From positions 53,607,434-53,671,433 of the forward strand of contig NC_081828.1 of assembly GCF_030867095.1 (NCBI RefSeq): a DNA stretch of 64,000 nucleotides, given 5' to 3'. Below the pieces are notes generated by a model. That model was not told the origin of the DNA, ran no database searches, and saw only the letters and a program-made list of their open reading frames with translations. The translations under genes and the position numbers were made by a program. Positions 25,197-36,349 of this stretch are shown here, in pieces. The DNA is from Alligator mississippiensis. Taxonomy: Eukaryota > Chordata > Crocodylia > Alligatoridae. Each line of letters starts with the position of its first letter. Position 1 is the first letter of the stretch.

Positions 25197-25388
25197 AGGA
25201 AGTCATAATATTAAAAACATTCTAACCTGTTGCAGTCTTTCTTAGCTCTTTTCAACAGAAGGATTGTTCTATTAATTTTTTGTACCCAAAAACAAGTAAA
25301 AAATAAAAGCTGGCATTTTCTGAAGGGCCCCTTCAGTCTAATGAAGGGTGATTTAAGTCTACAGAGGTTGAGAACCACTGCTTTGGAG

Positions 25389-27342
25389 GAACAGTGAAAA
25401 GGCCAGTACTTGAAGGATAAGGCAAAGGAAAAACAAGTTCTGTGGGACTGACTGCAGCAAGTCCTGAACTGGACCATACAGTGAATGGATGCTTGAGGGA
25501 GGAGCTGGTGTGGCTCTGTTTCTTCATCAGATAACATGGTCTGGTGCTTGTGAACAAGCTTCAGTGCAGGGAAAATGATGACAGAAGGACTGAAAGTAGA
25601 AAGTGAAAAAGGAATAAAGGCATGAATGATAGAAGCAAAAGTAGGATCGAGCATGCTTAGACAGCTTTGCAGAAACAGCTGTAGACATATATTTAGGAAA
25701 GGCTGGAAGAGAAAATAAGTTCAGGATCAAGGATGGTGTAATGTCAAAGTGAGCAAGTCAAATGGGAAGTATGAGCTGAGAACAGACCAAAACACTGTGT
25801 TATCTATCTCTACCCAAGAACAAGATATCTGCCTCTGAGAAACCTCACTGGAGAAAGAGAACAAGCAAGGGAGATAATGTCCTAAAGGTGACTCAGGAAG
25901 GTAGTAAGGCTTTCAACCCTGGAGGCTACTTGGAGGCTAAAGAGAATAGCAGGAGACCTTAACAACCAAACCCAGCGGCTCACTATTCAGGAGGAAACTT
26001 TGGGAGGACCAGATCCTACAGTTTTGTGACACACTTTTTATTTTCTCTGTTCTCCCCAAAAGCAGTCCAAGTTCATTGCATTTCAAAAGGGTTTAAAGGC
26101 ATGTGTTCTTCTTCCTAGATGCCCTCTTCTGTGCTGCCAGGAATGAAGCAGAGAGGAAGGTTATTGACTCCACAGAGTAGGATGGCTTATGATATTAGTA
26201 ACTTTCTGTGTGCATTACTGTCTGAAGCTCAAAATGAGCATCTAAGTTAGCCTACAGCTAAATGGCACCAGCTGGAGCTAGCTAGAAGGAACTAATTTCA
26301 ATAATAAAGTAGTGGCATGAAATAACTAGTTTGGATCTTTGGTTGGTTCATTGTTCAGGCCACTTCCTAAAATAGCTGAAGGTCTTATTTGTTTATAATT
26401 TCCCACTGAGAGACATCCGATTGTTTTCTATTATTGCCATTTTTACAAGAAACAGAAAGTTCTCCAATTGAACCCACCGATACTCCTTTGTCATGAAAAC
26501 AATAACATCTTGTTGCAACACTGAACTGGAATTGGGGGCACTGTTTTTTATTACATGACCAGCTACTGGAAAATTAATCTTGAGGTCAGTATGATAACAC
26601 TTGCCCCAGGGCTAAGAAACTTTCCCACCGGGTCCTACTGGTTACAGAAAGTGTGTCTTCCTGCTCAAATGGAATATGGCAGTGTGTGCTGACACTGTTT
26701 TCTGATTCTAGGGATGATGGGATTTGGGCAGTATTTGCTTAGGTGGGATTCCTTCTTTCCATGCCACTGAAATAGCAAGATTCCTCATGGACTCATGGAA
26801 TAACTTGTAAAACTGCAACCAGGCTGCAGTATGTGCACCACACGACCTTGCACACTTTGCAGGATTGGTTTGAGTGAATACTTGGACAGGAAACTTCCAA
26901 GAAAAATCCAAGTATTTTAGGGAGGTGCAGTAGCACAATGAGTGTAGGTGAGTGGGGCACTAGCCCCAGATGCTAAATGAAGGGTGGGGCTGGAATGGCA
27001 ACCCCCCAGAGAGTCTCTGCCACTTGGAACAGTAGCAGCCCCATACCATGCCATAGCAGCCCTAGGCTGCATCATTAGGAGCTGGCTGAAGGGACACCAC
27101 AGCACCAACACCCAGGAGGGGGCAAGGGGAGGGATCAGACAGCAATACAGGCAGTGGCAACCAGGGTCTTTTTGAGACTTCCCTCAAGACTGAGCTTCCT
27201 CTTCCCCTCCCCCTGTCCCCGCTCTCTAGCAGGGTGCAGGTGACTTTTCCCCAGGTTACAAAACCTGTTAGTCACACCTCTGGGCAGGTGTGCTGACGGC
27301 TTAAGAAGGTATTTTTCCTATTGAATTAGCAGCTATACAGTG
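25389..27342. other. Unannotated stretch
   Basis: Nothing recognised; open frames are short and without domains. Confidence 0.45.
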
Positions 27343-27350
27343 CTCTACAC

Positions 27351-27521
27351 CAGTGAATACCACACTGGGGTCCACAGGCCACTGTTAGTCCATTTGAGCT
27401 GGACTGTACCAAGCGTCACTCCCACTTTTTCAAATAAAAATGTGAAGATTAGGTGCATGATGATCTATGAGAAATGCTGAGGACTAATAGTGGTACATTG
27501 GTCAAGAACATATGGGAACCA
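27351..27521. mobile_element. hAT-like miniature element
   Basis: The left end CAGTGAATACCACACTGGGG and the right end ATGGGAACCACCAC resemble the common CAGTGGTTCCCAA...TTGGGAACCACTG hAT ends, decayed. The flanking duplication is poor. Confidence 0.5.
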
Positions 27522-27660
27522 CCACCCTATATTGATGTCTGGGGGGCATTCTGTGAATGGAGGTACGAGAGAAATGCAAGGTCCTGACCACTTGGGCACA
27601 TGTTATATCCACATGTTATGTCAACTGGATAGCATACTGCCTGTCCTAAATTACTAAGTA

Positions 27661-27990
27661 GAGAATCATGGAAAGATCAGACTGAAACAGACCTCAGGAG
27701 GTCATCTGGTTCAACACTTTACTCTGGCCAGATTGTCACTGTTGTTTCTTGTTCCCTTGCTTCATGTTGAGCTATCAGTATGCTTCACCATAGGAGTAAC
27801 TGTTGTCATGAACACTGTGTATAATCCATGTATCCTCTGGTGAAATCATTGATGCCTTTGTCAAAAACCAAGGTTAGGATCCTAGCCAGGGTCAAAAAAT
27901 TCCTAGATTCAGTTCTTTTCACCACAGACACCCTGTGTAACCCTGATATGTGACCCTGGGTTAGACCAGGTGACCTAGGTATTGCAACAC
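27661..27990 (-). mobile_element. CR1 LINE fragment (3' part)
   Basis: Begins GAGAATCATGGAAAGATCAG and continues ACAGACCTCAGGAGGTCATCTGGTTCAACAC, the complement of the CR1 3' end found across birds and reptiles. Decays towards 27990. Confidence 0.75.
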
Positions 27991-28349
27991 TGAGCATTGC
28001 CAAGCTTAGCTTTGAGGCACCTTATTCCTGGAATTAAATCCACGTCCTTGATTTAGGTACCTTGGTATGGGCACCTCAGAATGGGATTTACAAAAACCAG
28101 TACACTCCTCAAGAAACTGCCCAAGGCAGCCAATAGGAAATGATAAGGAAAGATGGTCTTAAGTTCTGCCTGTCTCTAGAGTTTAGGTGTCTATCTATGC
28201 TGCAAGGAAGTATCTCCATTTACTTGGGATTCACAATCCTGCCCCCTTGCCTTGAGTTAGACACTTAAGCCCAAGCCTATCAAAAAATGGAGAGAGATCA
28301 CTCCTTTATTTAAAAAAATGCTGGAGATGGTGTTAGCATTGCTATTACA

Positions 28350-28690
28350 CCTTTGATACAATGGGCTGGTGGTTATGGTACTCACCTACTATGTGGAAAA
28401 CCCAGATTATATGTTCAATGGCTGTTTAATGTGACATCCTTAGCAGTGAAGTGGAGACTAAGTTTTCCCCAGTGCAGATGAGTCTCTGTCTGATACAATG
28501 AATTTTGAATTACACCACTCATTGTGGGTAGAACAATTTCAAGAGAAGGGGTTGAGATTGCTTCTATCCATGAATAAACTGTAGCCTGATAATTAGAGCA
28601 CAGCCCCAGGACGGGGGAGCTGTGGGTTTAGACAAGGGATTTGAAGGTGGGTCTCCTATGACCTAAATGAGAGTTTTAAATACTAGTCTA
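28350..28690. repeat. tRNA-like SINE arms in inverted order
   Basis: GGCTGGTGGTTATGGTACTCACC on the left, TAATTAGAGCACAGCCCCAGG in the middle and a complementary ATGAGAGTTTTAAATACTAGTC on the right resemble tRNA-derived SINE heads in both orientations. Strongly decayed. Confidence 0.45.
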
Positions 28691-29049
28691 CCATATGAAA
28701 AGGAGATAGCTTCGCCACTAGCAGTGAAGGCAGTGATTGCCACTTTGTTCTGTGCAGAGCCTGCTCCTAGCATGCCTACTGGAGTGAGCCTCTCAGGGAC
28801 ATGGATATGGGAATGACTGGTGGGTCCCAGTGGGCAGAAGGTGTGACAATAGACCCTGGGGCATACAGCATAAGGTTGGTGCGGAGTTGCTGAGACTGAT
28901 ACACCCAAGGCATTTAGGAAATGTTACTCATGAAAACTAAAGGCCTTATGGACTTTGGGTGCCTACAAGTTTGGGCAGCAGCACTGAACTAGTAGCTGTG
29001 ACCACTGCAATTATGGATTTTTTTACCTAAAACCCATATAAGTCCCTGT

Positions 29050-29245
29050 GTGGATCTAGCCTGCAGTTTCCCTGTGGCTCCGTTTCCAGTCCATGAAATA
29101 TAGATAATGACATTTCCCTGCTTCACCGGGGTGTTGCTAGGGTAAATACATTAGAGACTGTGAGGCACTCAGGTATTATGGTGATGGGGCTAATAGGTAG
29201 CTTAGACAAAAAAAAGTGCTTTGGGATGAAATGTGCTATATAAAT
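29050..29245 (+). mobile_element. MIR/CORE-SINE 3' part
   Basis: Contains a decayed CCGTTTCCAGTCCATGAAAT, then CTTCACCGGGGTGTTGCTAGGG, GTAAATACATTAGAGACTGTG, AGGCACTCAGGTATTATGGT, the standard tail of amniote CORE-SINEs. Confidence 0.7.
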
Positions 29246-29965
29246 GTAAAACTTTATCATTACTATTCTTGTACTGGAAAACCACATTCCTGGTGACCGT
29301 CCTGAACCAAAGTCATCTTCCCAAGGGATTCCTGATTAGAACCTTTCAAATCTGGAAAGAGTCCCAAAGGATACAGGACATGTAGAGAAGGAGGCATGAC
29401 ACTCTGTTCAAGCCACCACAAATATAGAAACTCTAATGATGTTCATAAATAATGCGCAGGGAACATTGCAGTGTCACGGCATTGTAAATAGGAATATTGA
29501 TGTCAGTGCATCTCTAAGTGGCAACAAAGTGTTCCCACAAAGCAAAGTTCTTAAAATTAGGTGTTGTTTCAAAATTACCGCAAGTGACAGCATTTTTAAC
29601 ATGCTAATAAGTTCCGCCACAGGCGAAGGTGGCCTCATTAGCCAACATTAGTTAGTGAATGCAAGCAAGGGAGAGGTAAGATCTTTGCTATAAATTGAAG
29701 CACATTTAATTTAGATTTTATGGGATAAATATATTTTTAAATAGAACTTAAATTTCACATGACATTATCTCTGTCCCATTTTAAAAATTGGCTCTCAGTT
29801 TTTGGAAATCTACTTATCTCAGACCACAATGGTTATAAGGTTTTTTTTTACTGGAGATTAACTACTAGTCCACAGTTTACAGAAGGGTCAAATATAGGCC
29901 TCTACTGAAATCAGTGGAGCTGATCCAATATATGATAGGAAGATTTGACCCTATAAGGTCTAGCT
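29246..29965. other. Unannotated stretch
   Basis: Nothing recognised. Confidence 0.45.
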
Positions 29966-30733
29966 CAGTGGTTTTCAAACTTTTTTGGCTATGCACCTCT
30001 TTACCTGCAAAATATTGCTGCTTATACTCCCTAAACCTAATGCATAGGGACCTACTTATATCACAGAGAGACTAAACAATGTTCACGGGTTGGTCACGGC
30101 ATAAAGAGAGCAAATGTCACGGATATGTCCCAGATATGGCTCTGCTGGCCTTGCCCCTTGGTGCTGTGTGACAAAGATGCCCTGGAGGGGCAGCCCTTTG
30201 TCCTGCCCTGCCAGCCAGTACCTTCCTCCCTGACCCCTCCCCAGGCTGGCTGTGAGGCCAGACCATGGCAGCGAGGACAGCTGGCTCCCACCATTTTTTT
30301 AAAGTTTTTTTTTAAAGTTGATTTCTCAGACAATCCCAGATTTCACAGTTTTTCACAAAGTTGTGAATTAAGTAGACCCCTACTAATGTGCCCCTACACA
30401 TGCATTCCTTCGGAAGTGTTAACACCAACAACTGCATGCAATAATGCCATTGCTCACCATGCACTGATCAATCAGAAGTTCTACTGCTATTCTTAAAATT
30501 TTGGCATGTACCCCTTGTCAAAGCACCATGTACAGTTGGGGGTACATGCAGCAGTATAAGAACGTGGTCAGGCACCTGCCTCACACAGGGGCAGTGGCTG
30601 CAATCACAATCATGTATCTGTGACAAAAGCCATTTTCTTTCACCCCCCCCTTGTCAGCTTCCAGGATGGTTGCCCCTGTCACTCTGCCCTAGTTACCCCA
30701 CTGGGTACATGTACCCCACTTTGAAAACCATTG
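29966..30733. mobile_element. hAT-type element carrying a nested hAT
   Basis: Ends are CAGTGGTTTTCAAACTTTTT and the near-complement ACTTTGAAAACCATTG. The flanking 8-mers agree only in part, consistent with age. Interrupted by the element at 30045-30382. Confidence 0.7.
30045..30382. mobile_element. Nested hAT-type miniature element, 338 bp
   Basis: Left end TAGGGACCTACTTATATCAC, right end GTGAATTAAGTAGACCCCTA. Flanks CTAATGCA (30037-30044) and CTAATGTG (30383-30390) agree at six of eight positions. Inserted in the older element at 29966. Confidence 0.7.
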
Positions 30734-30929
30734 ATTTAGGTCATCATGAGTTGCTCAGGGGCTTGGGAATGGCCTAAGGAGCTGTCACCTTTGCTTTACT
30801 CATTCCAGTTTTTGGAATTCACAGAGCAATTATGATTATGCCTATCTTTAAAACTGTGCTTAAGTTCCATTGAAATCACAGAGAGCTTTTCTTGGAGGAC
30901 AAGGGGATGATGTTGCAGATAAGTGTTGA

Positions 30930-31180
30930 AATAAGATTCAAGAGGCCTATGTCCCATGCCCAGCTCTACCACTCACTAGTTGTATGACCTTGGTCAGATG
31001 GTCTGTCCCCCTTCTCTTCTCACACCTTACAGTCCTCCTGTCTGTTGAGGTTATAACCTCCCTGGGGGAGGGCCTGTCTCTTGCTGTGTATTTGTAGATC
31101 ACTTCTCACAGCAGGATCCTGACCTTGGTGGGGGCCTCCAGGCAATGCTGTCATATACAACCCAACAAATTAAACAGCAA
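30930..31180 (+). mobile_element. CORE-SINE-type element
   Basis: CCAGCTCTACCACTCACTAG, TTGTATGACCTTGGTCAGAT and later GATCCTGACCTTGGTGGGGG plus CTCCAGGCAATGCTGT follow the order of an amniote CORE-SINE core and tail. Confidence 0.6.
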
Positions 31181-31609
31181 TTTCTAGTGCTCTGCTAGGT
31201 CACTACTGGATGACAGTTAGTCCAATGATTATCTGAAGTGAGTGAAATGCACTCAGTATTCTCTGCTTAATGTCCAGTAGACAAATGTCCACACGATGAG
31301 AAGAATGTTTGACAGTCACAACAGAGAGACAGAGGACTGAACAGGCAACAGAAAATGAACTGATCTCTCTTTTCCTCAAGGCAGTTCCTCCAGCCATGTC
31401 AGCAAAGCATTGTGGGAACATTTGCACTGCTGCTTCCTATTGTGAAAACAAAGATACAGCTTTACGCTTTTTGTTGTGAGCACAGCATCCTTTACCAGCA
31501 ACTAATTCCCCCACAAAAAATTTTTTTTAAAGATTTAACTGTATGGAACAAGACAACCATCAGCTTCCTCTTATACCTATGCTTTGATAGGTAGCTTTTG
31601 GGGGAAGAA

Positions 31610-31985
31610 GACATCTTTTGTTTGGTGCTTGGAACAGCTCCTAGTACAGCAGGACACACTGGTCCATGAATGTAGCTCTTAGGCCAGGGTTGGCCAGCCC
31701 GCAGCATGTGCTGCAAGTAACACAAGCAGCGTCTGTGTATATGGCATACAGCAGATTTGGGAGCGAGCAGGGAACACATATTCAGATAGGGCAGAGAAAA
31801 GAAAATAGAGCATCAGATCAGGCAGCAAGTGCAAATGGGAGGTGGGGAGGAAAAAGCAGAGCAACAGATTGGGCAAGGGAAGGCGATGTTAGTGGCACAT
31901 GGGGAGGGTGCAGGATTTACCTTGTGGCACAGCTGCCAAGTAGTTTGGCCCCCACTGCTTTAGGCTGCAGTACAGCATGAATAAA
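31610..31985 (+). mobile_element. SINE tail split by a hAT-type miniature element (31685-31957)
   Basis: The hAT element starts CAGGGTTGGCCAG and ends TTTGGCCCCCACTG. Flanks TCTTAGGC (31677-31684) and CTTTAGGC (31958-31965) form a duplication with one or two mismatches. The flanking text (GGACACACTGGTCCATGAATG and GCTGCAGTACAGCATGAAT) fits a SINE 3' tail cut in two. Related hAT copies, in reverse, lie at 33932 and 56099. Confidence 0.7.
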
Positions 31986-33923
31986 AGTTTCTGCAAAGCT
32001 GAGATTGCCAGAGCCTTTCCATTCTGAGCACCTGTGTTTTCTCCCTTTAGACCTCCAGCAAGAAAACTGCTTTAGGTCTGAGTTATTTAAAAAAGAGAGC
32101 TAACCATTTTAATGATTCCATAACATTGACCCCATTTTGTGGCAGTGCAAATCTTTTTGCTTTGATTTAATTGTTAGTGTCTATTAATAAGGATAATACT
32201 TAGCCCATATGCATGGTTTGCTATTTATAAGTTCCCAAACACTTTACTGAAAGCATCTAGCAGATGTTGTTTTGTTTTATGACATTACCTTTTTCTGTCC
32301 TCCCACTGATTAAAATCATCTCACGATTGTCCTGTGGTACCTCTTCTGTGATGCAAGATACATTATTTTAAAATATATCTGGAATATTTATTAATGAAAA
32401 TAAATGTGGTTTTGAAAAGAAACAGCTATTCATGTTAAGACCCTTGTGGTCACAGTGAGCCGGTCATCCCAGATATGTTCTTTTTCTTTTACGATGCAGC
32501 AGGATTATCCAGCCTAAAATCACTCATACCAAAAGGTCGCTCAAAGATGAGAGTCACTTATCCTAGGAAATCTTAGTCCTCTGGTTCAGTAGTGCAAATC
32601 ATTCACCCCAGACAGAGGATCAGGCCATCTAAACATTTCCTCTATGCATCTCTCAAGACTTCCAAACTTTCAATGATAATTATTAACTGTGATATCTGCC
32701 CTCTTCTCTGTTCCCCAGATAATTAACTTTGGGTATTCACTTGCCTAATCCCCTGTTTTGTTCATGGGATCCTTCTCACCCTGAAACTCTGCACCCTTTT
32801 GTCCTATTGGGCACTCCTTTGACCCATTTATCCCCCTCTCCTATACAAGAAACAATTTCTTAGTATTAGTTTGTCTTTCTGAATAAGGGGTACTGGAGTA
32901 TTCTGGTGAGTCACTGTCTCATCTCAGCAGCCCTCAGAGCTAGTCTGCTCTATCGATATATAAACAAAATCTAAAGCAGAAGGGAAAATTACAGCTTGTC
33001 ATTTTTTTTGCAGCATCAGAGAGATCTGGCAGATGAAAAGGGCTTTAAATTATATATTGTCACTGTTTCAAAATGATAAATTCATCAAAATCAGTGGAAC
33101 TCACAAGCAAGCTGGCTAGAGAATTGAGAATGCAGGCTTGGGGGGAAGGGAACACATTTCTAAGAATACAATTTGAAGACAGGTAGAGCCATTTATTATT
33201 TATCTTCTCTGCTAACAGTAATTGTACATACCAATGCATTTTGCAGAGGTGGGCAGATAACACGAGTCCTGTTTTACAGACGGAGAGTTGGTTGCAATGC
33301 CCCAGTGGTAGGAGAGCAACTACTGGTGGTTGGGGTATTTATATATTTCCTACCTATTTCTAATGGCTTGGGTATAAGCAAGATCTGTTAATACCTCTGT
33401 GCTACATTCCACTCTTGACGTCCTCAGTGTGGCTTGCAGCATCCACAATCCCTACAAGGAGCATTTACTGTTGCAGCAATCACAGTGCCCCTGGAGAAGG
33501 TACTGTCTGCTCCCCCTTTCATGCTCCACCTGTTCTGCCCTGTTTGCTTGCTTTCTAGCAGCTGATGCTAACATGGGCAGCCCCAAGGAGGAACAGGACA
33601 CATTTCTACGTGACACTGAGCTAAGTTTTTCCAGCTCAGAACTCACCAACACAGATTTTCTAAAGGGCTGTGCAAATCAGCTGGTAAACACTTGAAGGCC
33701 TGGTCCTTTGTGTCTGGCTCTGTACAGGTAGCCAAGAGTGGACAGAGATCCTTGGATTTCCCCTTCTCTCTGTTCACTAGCATAAGAGCTAACCTCAGTG
33801 TGCCCATGCCCATGGGTATTTCAGCACTGAGTTCCTGTCATGTCCTGGCATGGATGTCCCTGCCCACATGCTCCTGCTCTCTCACACCACACTCAGGACT
33901 ATAGCTGGGGGTGCTCCCACACT
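31986..33923. other. Unannotated stretch
   Basis: No gene, exon or bounded repeat recognised. Confidence 0.45.
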
Positions 33924-33931
33924 GACTAGTT

Positions 33932-34178
33932 CAGTAAGGGCCAATCTTTTGGGCAAGTGTGATACAAGTTAGCCCTGTGCCCTCCCTAAGTGGCACTCCA
34001 GTTCCCATCCCCACTCAATATGCAGGTTGACTTTCTGCTCCCAGCCCTCCATTCCCTGCCTGATCTGCTGCTTTGCTTTCTTCTTCCTACCCTAGCTGCC
34101 TTATCTGCCACTGTCCCCTCCCTGATCTACCACATGTCACATGCAGACGCTGCCCATGCCACAGGTTGGCCACCTCTG
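33932..34178 (-). mobile_element. hAT-type miniature element, 247 bp
   Basis: Reverse-orientation relative of the element at 31685. Ends CAGTAAGGGCCAATC and GGTTGGCCACCTCTG; flanks GACTAGTT (33924-33931) and GGCTAGTG (34179-34186) agree at six of eight positions. Confidence 0.7.
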
Positions 34179-34186
34179 GGCTAGTG

Positions 34187-34950
34187 CATTTCTAAGTTTG
34201 TCATGTGGGAGTGGGTAGGTGGGATGTACAAAGGAACATCTCTGGCCAGGCATGATGTCTGGCTCTTCTGAAGGCCAGCCTTTCCCTCTGCAGTCAATGC
34301 TGATATAGATGTAGAATGGGCTACCGACAACTGGGAGGCGAGACTATAATTTTGATACACATGGAATCACATCTACAAACTCGGTGGACCTTATCTGACT
34401 TCTGACCTTCACTTCCTTGGCCATGAGTCCGAAAATGTGTAATTCTCTTGCTGACTATCTAGTTCAGACTCCTGTAGGTTGAACAAGTAGCTTTTGAGAG
34501 GCAAAACACAAGATGACGTGTTAGATGCCAACACAAACAAAATGCCAACTGGTCAAAGCTGGCCACTGGGAAATCATGCAAGTCTTCCTATACCATAGTA
34601 AAAAAATTATAGCTGGTCAGATTTTTCCTGCAAAAAATTGCAACAAAAAAATTACTAATTGGTTTTGTCAAAATATTGAGTGAAAAAATTTTGACTTTTC
34701 AGCCCCCAAATTACCAAAACCAAAAACTAATGTTTAGCTGAAAATGGCTAAAATGGGGGCTTGGAGCTTTTTGGTTTTCTGAAAGAAAGGCATAACTTGC
34801 TGAGGAAAGCAGACATTTCCCATTAACATTCCAATTAAATCAGAAAGGAAATTTTTCCACCAAACTAATTTCAGTTTAAAATGGACTCGCATTGCTGCCT
34901 TTTAGCTGTGGGCTTAGCTGTTTCAGATGTGGCAGGAGAGGCAGTAATGT
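34187..34950. other. Unannotated AT-rich stretch before provirus B
   Basis: A-rich text with repeated AAAAAATT-type runs around 34600-34700; no gene seen. Confidence 0.45.
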
Positions 34951-34954
34951 ACAG

Positions 34955-35458
34955 TGTGGAATCAGAAAAAATATATGCCTTAAACTTTGATTATTTTAGT
35001 TATAAGATGACATAACCGCTTTGTGTAGAATTGCTGGCTCGGTACAGTAGAACAGATAAGGGCAAGTGTTTGTTCTTTGTAACTCTTCTGCAAATGCTTC
35101 GCTCACTGCGGCCTTGAAGGTAGAAAAAAAAAGTATGTACAAAGTAGATTTCCAGGTGCAAGAAGGAGGTTTGTGAACTAACCCCACTTCCCCCATAATT
35201 CCCATCCTGATAACAGCAAAGAAATAATGAAGTAATATTATAGCCGCTTTTCATGCTAATTTCACTATATGATCACGTGAGTTGTAAGCGACTGTTAAAA
35301 AGTATATAAGCCTCCTGATTTTGCTCTTGGGGGGGGACCCCTTCCAAGTGCTTGGGAAATCCATGTCACTTTGGAACTCCCCCTACAGCTGTAGTTTCTT
35401 TTGAATAAAAGCTTCTGCTGACCTGACCCAAAAGTACTCTGTGTGTGTTTCCACGACA
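34955..35458 (+). repeat. 5' LTR of provirus B
   Basis: 504 bp, TGTGGAATC...CCACGACA. It contains a TATA box (TATATAA, 35303-35309), a CACGTG E-box at about 35274-35279 upstream of it, and the polyadenylation signal AATAAA at 35404-35409. The R region thus starts near 35330 and ends shortly after 35409. Confidence 0.95.
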
Positions 35459-35463
35459 ATTCC

Positions 35464-35481
35464 TGGTGCCGTGACTCGGAT
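35464..35481 (+). promoter_or_regulatory. Primer binding site, tRNA-His
   Basis: The 18 bases TGGTGCCGTGACTCGGAT begin five bases after the LTR and are complementary to the 3' end of vertebrate tRNA-His (ending ...CACGGCACCA). This primes minus-strand DNA synthesis. Confidence 0.93.
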
Positions 35482-35549
35482 CCAGAACACAGGCTGAGGA
35501 AGGAGGACCGCAGGCTACCCCCCCCCCGAACCCTGAGGCGCCAAACTTG

Positions 35550-35561
35550 AGAGGTAAGAGA
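35550..35561 (+). promoter_or_regulatory. Candidate major splice donor of provirus B
   Basis: GAG|GTAAGAG with the exon border after 35553 is a strong consensus donor in the leader, in the expected place for making the spliced env message. Use is inferred. Confidence 0.5.
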
Positions 35562-35822
35562 CCTAATTCAAAATCTCTATTGGGGTTTCGGAGGAGGACT
35601 GTCTGTAGGCTCCCAACTTGGCCGTGGTAACTGGATCTGAACCTTGTTAAAACAGGTCAGTCTGAACCTTACTGCCGGCTAAAATTTTCTGTCTGGTAAA
35701 GGATCCCATTTTGTGTCTGGTAACGTACGTTTTAGGGAGAAACTGTTTGAGGCACCTTCATCCAACAGCACATCGGGCTTGTAGTTAATTAACTAAGGCG
35801 GTGTGGGGTAGGAGGTCTGGCT

Positions 35823-36128
35823 GACTGAATAAATGTGCATGTGTGTGTGTATTTAGAAATATGAGCCACTGACCAGGACTGAGACTACGGTTGGGCTCAG
35901 CCGCCCCAATTCTGCCTGACAGGGCAGTTTTGAAAGCAAGGGGGCCCAACTGGAACCTCGTGACCCAGTGGACAGGGCTTATTGAATGAATGTGTGTGTG
36001 TATTTAGAAATATGAGCCACTGACCAGGACTGAGACTACGGTTGGGTTCAGCCGCCCCAATTCTGCCTGACAGGGCAGTTTTGAAAGCAAGGGGACCCAA
36101 CTGGAACCTCGTGACCCAGTGGACAGGG
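35823..36128 (+). repeat. Tandem duplication in the leader of provirus B
   Basis: Two units of about 150 bp (35823-35978 and 35981-36128), both ending GACCCAGTGGACAGGGC, with few differences. Copy A has only one unit, so the duplication arose in the lineage of B. Confidence 0.9.
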
Positions 36129-36349
36129 CGTCTGAGTGATTTTGTCTTTTCCAAACCCCTCGTCCCAGTAGCTTCTGCCGAAAGCAGGAGTGAAAGGATC
36201 CCTCTAGTGTTTCCCTCCCCATTTCCATTTTATGAGCCGGTGTCGGGTCAGAAGCCTTTTGTCTGGGCAGTGAAAAACTGCGGGGCAAGGCACTGAGCGG
36301 CCCGGACATCCTAAATAAGCCTCTCCTATGTCTCCCTGTGTGACTGAAA

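Larger units (their letters stand above)
24164..25380. mobile_element. Outer hAT-type element interrupted by later insertions
   Basis: Left end CAGTGATGCTCAACC and right end GGTTGAGAACCACTG are near-complementary, and the flanks carry CTTTGCAG (24156-24163) and CTTTGGAG (25381-25388), an 8-bp duplication with one mismatch. The left part matches the element at 53198-53501. The middle is a separate element (about 24301-25196) which itself holds a third (24973-25158). Confidence 0.8.
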
